Source: Dokdonella_A sp963775445
GTDB lineage: Bacteria > Pseudomonadota > Gammaproteobacteria > Xanthomonadales > Rhodanobacteraceae
Length of the DNA: 64,000 nucleotides
Direction of reading: 5' to 3'
NCBI GenBank assembly: GCA_963775445.1
Contig: CAVZIT010000006.1
Location: 877,710 to 941,709 of the forward strand
Below, in pieces: positions 48,274-56,246 of the stretch. The translations under genes and the position numbers were made by a program. Within the stretch, counting starts at the first letter, position 1, and every line of letters begins with the position of its first letter. The notes under the pieces were generated by a model, which ran no database searches, had not been told where the DNA came from, and saw nothing but the letters and a program-made list of their open reading frames with translations.

Positions 48274-49305
48274 ATGAGCTCGGCGACGGAACGAGGCCCT
48301 TTTACAATACCGGACCGTGGTGTTGCGACGGTGGAGGTTGAGCGCCGGCATTCCTCAACGCTCAGCTATGACCGGTTCCTGCGCGATTACGTCGCCAAAA
48401 ATCGCCCGGTGGTTGTGGAAGACGCCGTGACCCTCTGGCCCGCATTGCGCAAGTGGGATCTGGATTTTTTCAAGACGCGATTGGGCGACAAGCTCGTGCA
48501 CGTCAGCTATGAGGAAAAAATGACGTTCGCGGCTTTCATCGATGGGGTTCGCGCCTCTCGCCCAGATGCGCCTGGCCCGTACATGTATCGCACATTTATT
48601 GGACCGCATCTGCCAGAGCTGCTGCCGGATGTCCTGCCCCAAAACGCATACGCGTTTCCGCGTCGATTAGCCAGTCCGCTCATGCCAAAACCGTGGCGTC
48701 GACCGGACGGATATCTCAAATTGCTGATTGGCGGAGTCGGCGGCAGCTTTCCCGTTGTCCATTACGACGGGGAGAACATGCACGCAGCGATTACCGAAAT
48801 CCACGGCGAAAAGAAAGTCCTTCTCTATTCGCCGGAAGACACGCAGTACTTGTACCCACGTCCTACCTTGCCGAACAAAACCTTAATCAAGGATATCGAC
48901 AACGTCGATCCAACGAGGTTTCCTCTTTTTGAGCGCGCGACCCGGCATGAGACCGTACTGCGCCCAGGGGAAATGGTTTTTGTGCCATCGCGCTGGTGGC
49001 ACACCGCAAAGGTTCTTACTCCATCGATTTCGGTCTGCCAGAACATGGTCGATGCCTCCAACTGGTTCGGCTACGTGGCCGAGGCCGGAGGCAGCAGCGA
49101 AGGGCAGTGGCGGCTGCCCAAGCTGGCGAGACGCTTTCAGCTAACGGCGCTTGGAGTCCTCCTCGACAGACTTGAAAGGCGATCAACGTCGTCGGACATG
49201 CTGCCCCTGGAGAACCCACCACATAACGCAAAGCTTGCTCCGCTGACGAGTGCCGAAGCGCAGGACCCCAGCCGGTGGCCGATGCATACGTGGACGGTGG
49301 ATTAG
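48274..49305 (+). CDS. cupin_8/JmjC-type Fe(II)/2-oxoglutarate oxygenase 3
   Basis: A 343-residue protein of the FIH-like cupin_8 group, distinct in sequence from its four neighbours. The N-terminal part (YDRFLRDYVAKNRPVVVEDAV, TLWPALRKWDLDFFKTRLGD) is typical. The metal site is HYDGENMHAAI (HxD), followed by HGEKKVLLYSPEDTQYLYP. The distal His is in PGEMVFVPSRWWHTAKVL. Such enzymes hydroxylate side chains of proteins, peptides or carrier-bound amino acids. It is the only plus-strand gene of the accessory block and converges on oxygenase 4 (12 bp between stops). ATG 48274 was chosen; the upstream frame to 47998 looks non-coding. Confidence 0.88.
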   Translation: MSSATERGPFTIPDRGVATVEVERRHSSTLSYDRFLRDYVAKNRPVVVEDAVTLWPALRKWDLDFFKTRLGDKLVHVSYEEKMTFAAFIDGVRASRPDAPGPYMYRTFIGPHLPELLPDVLPQNAYAFPRRLASPLMPKPWRRPDGYLKLLIGGVGGSFPVVHYDGENMHAAITEIHGEKKVLLYSPEDTQYLYPRPTLPNKTLIKDIDNVDPTRFPLFERATRHETVLRPGEMVFVPSRWWHTAKVLTPSISVCQNMVDASNWFGYVAEAGGSSEGQWRLPKLARRFQLTALGVLLDRLERRSTSSDMLPLENPPHNAKLAPLTSAEAQDPSRWPMHTWTVD

Positions 49306-49317
49306 ACCCGACCTGCG

Positions 49318-50274
49318 TCAGGGCATTTCTTTCCCGACACCCGGAACGACGCCGCGGGCTTTGCGACCCAGACGCAGCAGCGTGGCCTTTGTTCGATCAA
49401 CTACCGCGTTGCGACCCACCGCCCGGGGACGGAGTCCGACGCGTCGCATCCTTGCGTTGAGGCGATGCGCGTCGGTCCAGATATCGGACCGCGCGGTACG
49501 AAATGTGAACGCCAATGTGATGGAAAGCTCCCCACCGGTGGTATGCACCCGGTGCGGTGCAATAAACGGATGATGGACGCCCGTGCCCGGTCGCAGTTCA
49601 AACGTCATCGCCTTGGATTCAAATGATGGGGCGTACGGAGGCCGGCCACCGATTCGCGAGAGAAGCAGATCCTTCTCCTCCGCAGTCATGATGTCGGCAT
49701 CCGCTGGATCCCACAAGTATACGGTTTTGCTACCGCGCACCTGAAGCAGAAAATTCATCTCACGGTCCATGTGATACGGAGTTACCGAGTCCTGCGTCGA
49801 GATAAACACGTAGGTGGAATACCAGCTTATTTCGGACTCGAGCGGATCGACCTGAACCGCGATCTCGGCAAGTAATTCTTCGATATGGGGCTTGTACGCA
49901 GGGTCGCGCTCCGGGTTGTAAATGCAGATGTAGGCCCGTTGCGCTTCGAAATTATCGAGTACATCGTCAAGCGTCAGATTGTGCCGGTAACGGTCATAGG
50001 ACGAATCGAAATCGCTGTCACCCGGAATCGCACCGATCCGATAGTGGATCTGTTCGGGTTCCATGCGACGGCATAGCGCAAAAAGAGGTTCGAGCGTGAA
50101 AAAGGGATGCGTGGCCAGCGCGTGCTCGAACAAAAAGGGCTTGCGGTTGTAGCAGGCCGTCAGAACATCCGGGTCAAATCGGAGCCAGGGCTTTGCCTCC
50201 TGCTGTCCGCGCTCCAGCAGTTCAGCGTAGCGTTTCGCCGAGATGAATTCGCCCAACATCTTTGACGGCTCCAC
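49318..50274 (-). CDS. cupin/JmjC-like Fe(II)/2-oxoglutarate oxygenase 4
   Basis: An intact 318-residue member of the paralogous oxygenase family. The HxD metal ligands are in TPYHMDREMNFLLQVRGSK, then TVYLWDPADADIM. The distal His is in PGTGVHHPFIAPHRVHTTGG, followed by LSITLAFTFRTARS. The N-terminal helical region (FLFEHALATHPFFTLEPLFALCRRM) corresponds to the HPLLQPDQL block of oxygenases 1 and 2. The C-terminal tail is basic. With the copies at 45622, 46681 and 55308 it forms a four-member family in 11 kb. The substrate is unknown; hydroxylation of an NRPS-derived residue is a reasonable guess. Confidence 0.87.
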   Translation of the reverse strand: MEPSKMLGEFISAKRYAELLERGQQEAKPWLRFDPDVLTACYNRKPFLFEHALATHPFFTLEPLFALCRRMEPEQIHYRIGAIPGDSDFDSSYDRYRHNLTLDDVLDNFEAQRAYICIYNPERDPAYKPHIEELLAEIAVQVDPLESEISWYSTYVFISTQDSVTPYHMDREMNFLLQVRGSKTVYLWDPADADIMTAEEKDLLLSRIGGRPPYAPSFESKAMTFELRPGTGVHHPFIAPHRVHTTGGELSITLAFTFRTARSDIWTDAHRLNARMRRVGLRPRAVGRNAVVDRTKATLLRLGRKARGVVPGVGKEMP

Positions 50275-50382
50275 CGGATGGACCGGATTGCCTCACAGCG
50301 CGCCCTGCGTACTTTTCCCGGCGATCAGGGCGTGCAACGACTTCCACAGCGGCAGCGCGCGAACGGTGGGCCGACTGCCTTC

Positions 50383-51167
50383 TCAATCGAATCCGTTGTC
50401 AAACACCACGTCGCTGCCACCGGCGCTCGACTGGAACGCGAGCAACCACAAGATAGCACCTTGATCTGGCTGGCCAGTCCAGGTAACACTATAGGTACCC
50501 GCTGTGTCGACTTGTCGCACGGCGACCGCCGCTTGGACGCCGCTGCTGCCCGGTAGATGCAGAAAACTCTCGATGACGACAAATCCGTTGTTCGGCACGG
50601 CGGTCATTTCCCTTATTCCACCATCGCCCCACCAAAATGCTACCAGCATCGCCGGTCCCGTCGTCGTGACGTTGCCGCTGGTCAGCGTTTCACCGGATTG
50701 GGGGTAATTCTCCACCACACCTTGCAATAGGCCAGCATTTCTGACTTCGATGAAGGGAACCGTAATCTCGCCAGTAGGATCGTAGTCTTTGCGGATGCTG
50801 ATCGTATGGGCCGCCCCCCCCTCGCCAGAAGCGACACATAGCCCATTACGGCAAAGGACCCGCCGTAACCGTTGTAAAAGACTGGTGCACCAAGCTCCGT
50901 CCAAATATTCTGGTACGTATCAGTGGGCGAGTTCAGATTGCCGGCATACCCAGCATTGAAAACGATGAGCGAGCTTGAGCCGACTTGCGTCGTGATTGGC
51001 TCTGTGACCCCCGGATTTGAGCCATCACCTTCGCCGACCTTAAGCATGGTGTGCGCACCGAGTTGAACCTGCGCCTGCGTGACCTGTGAAGCCGAGCACG
51101 CTGCGAGAAGCGCAGCGCACAGGGGGAAACGAAAAAACAAGAATATTCCCATTCGGGCGGTCGGCAA
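50383..51167 (-). CDS. secreted lipoprotein with C-terminal FDNGFD tail, frameshifted at a G8 tract
   Basis: A putative lipoprotein with lipobox LLAAC (Cys about residue 24). The N-terminal part (HTMLKVGEGDGSNPGVTEPI, IVFNAGYAGNLNSPTDTYQN) ends in frame one at RPIRSASAK... and a stop. The natural continuation (GAAHTISIRKDYDPTGEITV ... GAILWLLAFQSSAGGSDVVFDNGFD) is in the next frame. The switch is at the run of eight G on the minus strand (50814-50821); nine would give a single ORF of about 260 residues. The fold resembles small secreted beta-sandwich proteins. Whether the G8 tract is a sequencing error or a phase-variable switch cannot be decided from the sequence. Confidence 0.65.
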
Positions 51168-51588
51168 CGGCTAAGGCCCAGTCATGTTAGCAGTTCCGTA
51201 TTGACGTGCCATTGCCGGCTCGGTCAGAAACAGTCCCATGAACCAGTTTCGCGGGTGCGGGCGTACCACTTGCGCTAAAGAGTCTGGGCGCCGACACGAT
51301 CGGTCGCAACGCGCTGATCACATCGCACACGCTTGCCTGCACATCGAAGGCATGGGTCGCCTCGATCAAACGGCCGACCGCGTCACGGGACCAATCGCGG
51401 TCGATCAGCCATTGCCGGCCTTCGCCTGGACCGTCCCACCGACCTTCACAGGCTTTTGCATTAGACCGCACCGCATTCATGCCGGCCTCAGCTATCATCC
51501 ACAATCAGACTCTTTATCTTTTGCGCTGAACAATGCACCTAAAAGAAACCTCGGCAAGATGCCCCGTCTTGTATACGCCGAGCGATTC
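51168..51588. other. intergenic region, no supported gene
   Basis: A 421-bp stretch between the frameshifted lipoprotein gene and the downstream end of the second HzsA-like gene, both on the minus strand. A minus-strand frame at 51187-51504 has 105 codons but no recognisable features. The A/T-richer part at 51500-51545 (CAGACTCTTTATCTTTTGCG) could hold promoter sequence for the lipoprotein gene or a terminator of the HzsA-like gene; no hairpin plus T-tract was found. Confidence 0.4.
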
Positions 51589-53892
51589 CTACAATTCGAA
51601 GCCGCTGCTGAAGACTGTCTCGTGGTGATCGCGCCACCAGACGATCAGATCACGCAACGCCTGCGGCGTATTCTCTGCGGGGGGCTGGCCTGCCTGATTG
51701 ACCTCGTTGACACCGTGGCAGCCGTCGCAGGCACGCACTTCCCCGGGTTGGGTGCTGATCCAGTAGCGTTCGCGCACGACCGGGGTGCCATCGGCGGCCG
51801 TGGTCTGCCACGTCATCGCACGTTCAGCCGGCACGATCACCGCCATCGAACCGTCCGCCGCGATCGGCACGCCACCAGCCGGCGCGCCAGCCGCGGGTGG
51901 TGGCATGAACGCAAGGGCGGCGGGCTCATGTAGTGGCTCCGCGAGAACGCGACGGCCCGGCCGTGGGTTGTCGATGCCGCCGATGCCGCGAATCAGATCA
52001 CCTTGAAAAAATTGCGCGTAGGCGATGTCATAGACCTGCCCGGTGTTGCCGATCGTCTGCGTGCCCCCTGGCACATGCAGATTGAACGGTTGCTCACGAT
52101 CGGCCGAGTCGCGCGTCGTCACGTTGCGGCTGACCATGACCGCGAGCCCTCTTTGCGCAAGGAAGCTCTTGAATTCATCGACATCGACACCTTCCAGCGC
52201 AAATGCTTGGACTTCCGGGCTTTCCATCGTGCTCGTGGTCGTCGCCGGCATCGGGCGTGCGCGTACTTCGACCGGCGACAATTCCCACAGGAGGCCGTTG
52301 TAGGTTACCAGCACATCCGGGTCGAAGTAGGAGATCGACTTGCTGATGCCAGCGCCAGTCAGCGCCGAGGCAGGTTGCAGGTAGCCCCCGGCGCCGGCGC
52401 TGAGTAGCTGCAGGCGGAATTTGTAGCGCGGGTCCGGATTAGCGCGCGTGCCGCCGGGGAGATTGCCAGCCGAACCCGGGTAGTCGGCCCAAGCCGCTAC
52501 AACCTCGCCGTCTGTGAGGATCAAGGGGTTGCGATAGTGTCCGGTAAAATCGGTCGGCGGGGGGCCGTCGTCGTAGAACGCGGCGGTGCTTCTGGCGGTA
52601 AGATAGCTAACGCTCAGTGTATCGGCGCGGGCCTGCGGCGGTGCGGTGATCACCACGATCTGGCCCGAGGCATGGGCATAAAACTCCGGCGCGTCGATTG
52701 CGATGTAGCGTCCCGGGGTGTTCGGATCCTCGCGTATCTGCAGCCAGTTCGACGCGGCATTCTGGTTGATGCGTGGCGCGGGATAGTCCGGCGCGCGGAG
52801 TTCCTGCAGCGCGCTGTCATTTCTGAAGGTCACATTGATGTAGGACGCCAGCTCGTGACGCCCTACGTGGTTGACCGTTTCCTCCTTGGTGCCGTCCTGA
52901 TTAACCATCCACGGGAAAAACTCGTTCATGCGGAAACCCCACACATCGGGCGTGTCGCTGAGCAGTTCAGGGAAGAACTCGGCAACGCTGTCAAGCCTGG
53001 CGGCATCCTCGGCTTCCGAGGCATAGTTGAAATTACCATAGCCGCCAGCGGCTGCCTGCTGATCGCGCTGCAGGTGGTCCCACCGTGTGAAGATCACTCG
53101 CCCGAAACTGTCTACGAACGGATTGAACGAGCCCGATGGTGCGTGTTCCAGCAGGCGCACCGCTCCGGTCGTGCGGTCCAGCTTCCACACGCCGGTCGGC
53201 GTCACCGTGGATTCATATTCGTCCTGCTGCGGGTAGAGATAGCGCTGGCGGTTGCGTGGCTGGTCACTGATGAAAACGATGCTGTTGTCCGAAGCGTAGG
53301 ACGGCTGCACGTTGTTGTAGTCGACTGGCTGGTTTGCCACGCGCGTAATCGATACGGTCTGGCCCTCGCCGAAACCGGTGATCTCGTAGATCTGCCAATA
53401 CCAGGCTCCCCATTGATATTGTTGGGTCGGCGCGCCGATCACCATGCTGAAAAGTGCCTTGGTACCGTCCCAGCTGATGGCCGGATCGCGCACCCCGATG
53501 CTGGTCGCGGCCTGGAAACCGGTCACGCCGTAGCCTGCTTCCTGGGTCAGGTTGCGCAGGCTGGCGTCCGGATAACGGATATACAGGTCGCCGCCGCGAC
53601 CGGCGCCGCTCATGTCGGCCTCGTGGTTGGCGAAGGTTGATCCGATCGTCGCGAAATCAGCCGGTATCGGCACTTGCGTCACGAACATGATCGGGTTCGG
53701 AAGCACCGTGGGTACGGTCGGTTGCGCCGCAGTGGCAGCCACCGAAATCATCGCGGCCGAGGCGGCGAGGCCAAGCACGGCGCAATGCATCCTGATTCTG
53801 CAGACGCAGGTTCGCATCGCGCTGTGCTTGATGGGGGCGCCGGCATGTGCGCCAGATTGACTACTGGGTCGATTCGACATGGTCTTCGTCAT
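51589..53892 (-). CDS. HzsA-related secreted beta-propeller c-type cytochrome, paralogue 2
   Basis: A protein of about 767 residues, closely similar along its length to the one at 27.6-29.9 kb (shared LPNPIxFVTQVPIPADFAT, LTxxAGYGxxGxQ, MVIGAP, QPSYASDNSIVFISDQPRN, LWELSPVEVRARP and others). A hydrophobic signal (CAVLGLAASAAMISVAATAA) precedes the mature part. The single haem motif is CDGCHG near the C-terminus, then VNEVNQAGQPPAENTPQAL. The tail is HHETVFSSGFEL. The start is uncertain: ATG 53890-53892 was chosen; further in-frame ATGs occur before the signal segment. The role is unknown; a periplasmic or surface electron-transfer or oxidase function is suggested by the haem. Confidence 0.83.
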   Translation of the reverse strand: MTKTMSNRPSSQSGAHAGAPIKHSAMRTCVCRIRMHCAVLGLAASAAMISVAATAAQPTVPTVLPNPIMFVTQVPIPADFATIGSTFANHEADMSGAGRGGDLYIRYPDASLRNLTQEAGYGVTGFQAATSIGVRDPAISWDGTKALFSMVIGAPTQQYQWGAWYWQIYEITGFGEGQTVSITRVANQPVDYNNVQPSYASDNSIVFISDQPRNRQRYLYPQQDEYESTVTPTGVWKLDRTTGAVRLLEHAPSGSFNPFVDSFGRVIFTRWDHLQRDQQAAAGGYGNFNYASEAEDAARLDSVAEFFPELLSDTPDVWGFRMNEFFPWMVNQDGTKEETVNHVGRHELASYINVTFRNDSALQELRAPDYPAPRINQNAASNWLQIREDPNTPGRYIAIDAPEFYAHASGQIVVITAPPQARADTLSVSYLTARSTAAFYDDGPPPTDFTGHYRNPLILTDGEVVAAWADYPGSAGNLPGGTRANPDPRYKFRLQLLSAGAGGYLQPASALTGAGISKSISYFDPDVLVTYNGLLWELSPVEVRARPMPATTTSTMESPEVQAFALEGVDVDEFKSFLAQRGLAVMVSRNVTTRDSADREQPFNLHVPGGTQTIGNTGQVYDIAYAQFFQGDLIRGIGGIDNPRPGRRVLAEPLHEPAALAFMPPPAAGAPAGGVPIAADGSMAVIVPAERAMTWQTTAADGTPVVRERYWISTQPGEVRACDGCHGVNEVNQAGQPPAENTPQALRDLIVWWRDHHETVFSSGFEL

Positions 53893-54153
53893 TCCCAATG
53901 GGCTAGCGCTAACCGGCGAATCGGAGCGACTCCTGTTTGTCCCGATGTGGCGCCGCAAGATCGCCGTGGCAAAAAAAAGTCACATCCAGCGGCTTTTGAT
54001 ACGAAAACATTATCAAATTCATTGCCTTCTAATAAGTAGTTTATGCGATTGATGACTTTGCGGTAGTGACGCCGGTCACGGTCCGATTGCCGGGATAGCC
54101 GCTAGTGTGTGACGGAGTCATCATTTGAGGGATTGCGAGGATCTCCTCTGCGA

Positions 54154-55311
54154 TCAACGCAGGGCGAACGGCTGCGCTGACGTTGTCGGCAACTCTTCAT
54201 CGTGTGGTCGCCGCAGCAGGCGTTCGGCGAGCGTCCGGCGCAGCCGGTTGCGCAACGTGGAAGGAGCCAGTGCGATCCAGTCCACGCGGGTACACCAAGT
54301 GCTCAGTGTCTTCTTGTAGAAGGCCTCGCTGGCCAAGAAGTCATAAATCCCGCAACCGTCCGCGATGGCTCGCTCGATCGCCTTCAAGTGCATCAGATAA
54401 CCGGGGCGGTGATGTTTGGTCGGTGCGGAGTAGTCCAGTCCGCCGTTGTAGCAATAGACATTCCGCCGATAAATCAGGTGGTAGTAGTAGCCGAGCATCC
54501 AATCTCCCGCATGCAGGCGCGCTAGACGAGGCAATCCGCTCGCGAACGACGTGCGAATCAGCTCGCGATGAAAATGGCGGAAGTAATCATGCTGGAACGC
54601 GCCGGCCCGTCCTTTTGCCTGCCAGTGTTTTTGGTGCAGGCTTTCCAAGCCCGCAAACCACTGCAGCGCTGCGCCGACACTGCTCGCGAATTCCAGCCGG
54701 ATATCGCCATGCGCGGTATACGCGCGCAGTGTGCGGCGTACGTCATAGCGGGTGCTGCTGCTGAGGCAGTGCAAGTAATTCTTTTCGCCGAGGCAGGTCA
54801 GATCGATGAAGTAAACCGGCGAGGACTGCGTGCGCCATGCGCTCCAATCGGGCGAAAAGGCTGCATGCACGAAGGCCGCGTGCTGCGAAGCCGGGATGCG
54901 CAGCTCGCGGTGACGCAGGCGCGAGTGCGAAAGCCGATGCAGCAGCGCGGCATAGGCCAGGCTTTCATCGCCGGGTCGAGCCAGCAGGCCGCCATACTCG
55001 ATGGTCAGGTCGTCGAATGCGGCGATGCCGGTTTCCTGCATGTGCACGCCGCCGCCGGCGAACGTGCGCGCGAGGCGCGATTTCGCGATAACGAGCAGTG
55101 CGAGCGCCAGCAACCCCTGATCGTCCTCAGCGCGAAACAGCAGCGGCCGAATCGTTGCAGGCAGGGTTGCCAGCCAAGTCGAGACCCACTCCCAACTCGT
55201 GAACGGGGAGCTGCCGGCGGTCGCCTCCAGCAAGCGCCAATCCGTTTCGAGTTGGGCGTGATCGCTCGCAGGCATAAGCCGCGCGTCGACAGAATCGATG
55301 GGATGCTTCAT
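54154..55311 (-). CDS. FemAB/GNAT-like acyltransferase 1
   Basis: A 385-residue protein of the CelD/BcsL group (COG5653, Acetyltransf_6). N-terminal SSPFTSWEWVSTWLATL matches the family start. The central acyltransferase block reads SSSTRYDVRRTLRAYTAHGD, and later LGYYYHLIYRRNVYCYNGGLDYS, then PGYLMHLKAIERAIADGCGIYDFLAS. Members occur in polysaccharide and cellulose loci and in XrtA clusters, where they may transfer acyl or aminoacyl groups. The ATG 55309-55311 overlaps the stop of the neighbouring oxygenase, giving a three-gene coupled unit with that oxygenase and a second acyltransferase. Confidence 0.85.
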   Translation of the reverse strand: MKHPIDSVDARLMPASDHAQLETDWRLLEATAGSSPFTSWEWVSTWLATLPATIRPLLFRAEDDQGLLALALLVIAKSRLARTFAGGGVHMQETGIAAFDDLTIEYGGLLARPGDESLAYAALLHRLSHSRLRHRELRIPASQHAAFVHAAFSPDWSAWRTQSSPVYFIDLTCLGEKNYLHCLSSSTRYDVRRTLRAYTAHGDIRLEFASSVGAALQWFAGLESLHQKHWQAKGRAGAFQHDYFRHFHRELIRTSFASGLPRLARLHAGDWMLGYYYHLIYRRNVYCYNGGLDYSAPTKHHRPGYLMHLKAIERAIADGCGIYDFLASEAFYKKTLSTWCTRVDWIALAPSTLRNRLRRTLAERLLRRPHDEELPTTSAQPFALR

Positions 55312-56246
55312 CCCATCGCGGACTTCTGGGTCAGCGATTGACCATGCTTCCGCGCAGGGCGCATGCGTCCCAGCCACGCGCCGATTTTCGACACGATACG
55401 GAATACGGCAAACTTCAGAGTGTCGCCCAGGCGCGACTCGCCGACGGCGCGCGGACGCAACCTTCGACGGCGCAGGAACGCGTTGACACGGTGGACGGAC
55501 TTGACGCGATAGCCTGGGGCGGAAATGAACGTGATGCTGAAGGAGATCGAAACCTGATTGCCGACCTTGACCCAGTGCGGGGAGGACAGGGGAACCTGCA
55601 CGCCTATGCCCGGCTTCAGCTCGAACACGCGGCCTTTCTCAGCGAATTCTTCGCGATAAGGCAGGTTGCGCTGGCCGCCGCCGATGATTCGCTCGCGCTC
55701 AGGTTCGGTCATGACGGAACGATCGTCGCCGGGCCAGACCCTGATCGTCTTGTCGCCACGGACATGTAGTAGCAGATTATGTTCGAAGTCGGCGTGAAAC
55801 GGCGTCACCGCATCCGGCGAAGACACGAAGATGAAGGCGCACCGCCGGCTCATGCCGGGTGCCGTCGCATCAATGGCTGCTTTCACCTGATCGAGGCATT
55901 CATCGAGCAGCGCCGCGTACTCGGAATCTTGTTCGACATTCTTGAGCACCATCCATGAACCGGACGATTCGATCCGGTGCAGTGTCTCGCTGACGGGCAG
56001 GCCGGTCCGCGGCATCTGGGTCGGGTCCTGGTTGACCCCGAGATTGCCCGCGTTGTACTCGACCGAGTGCTCGGGCAGCGATTGCGCCAGTTTTATCAGG
56101 CGCGGCAATTGCAGCAGCGGATGATCGACCAGTCGATGTTGCAGATGGAACGGTTCCTTGTCGAAACGCTCACGCATGTCGTGCGTGTCGAACACCAGCC
56201 ATTCGCGTGGGCCATGCAGCGATGGTTGATCAGGCATGCTGTGCAT
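55308..56246 (-). CDS. cupin/JmjC-like Fe(II)/2-oxoglutarate oxygenase 5
   Basis: An intact 312-residue member of the four-copy oxygenase family. LQHRLVDHPLLQLPRLIKLAQ aligns with the HPLLQPDQL block of copies 1 and 2. The HxD ligands are in AVTPFHADFEHNLLLHVRGDK, then TIRVWPGDD. The distal His is in PGIGVQVPLSSPHWVKVGNQ. The C-terminus is basic. It lies between two acyltransferases, overlapping the downstream one by four bases and the upstream one by 17, so all three are co-expressed. Association with acyltransferases of the polysaccharide type hints that some of these oxygenases may modify sugars or acyl groups instead of the peptide. Confidence 0.87.
   Translation of the reverse strand: MHSMPDQPSLHGPREWLVFDTHDMRERFDKEPFHLQHRLVDHPLLQLPRLIKLAQSLPEHSVEYNAGNLGVNQDPTQMPRTGLPVSETLHRIESSGSWMVLKNVEQDSEYAALLDECLDQVKAAIDATAPGMSRRCAFIFVSSPDAVTPFHADFEHNLLLHVRGDKTIRVWPGDDRSVMTEPERERIIGGGQRNLPYREEFAEKGRVFELKPGIGVQVPLSSPHWVKVGNQVSISFSITFISAPGYRVKSVHRVNAFLRRRRLRPRAVGESRLGDTLKFAVFRIVSKIGAWLGRMRPARKHGQSLTQKSAMG

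Noticed and set aside
51187..51504. 105-codon minus-strand ORF in the gap before the second HzsA-like gene
   Set aside because: No recognisable domain, no strong ribosome binding site; kept as intergenic.
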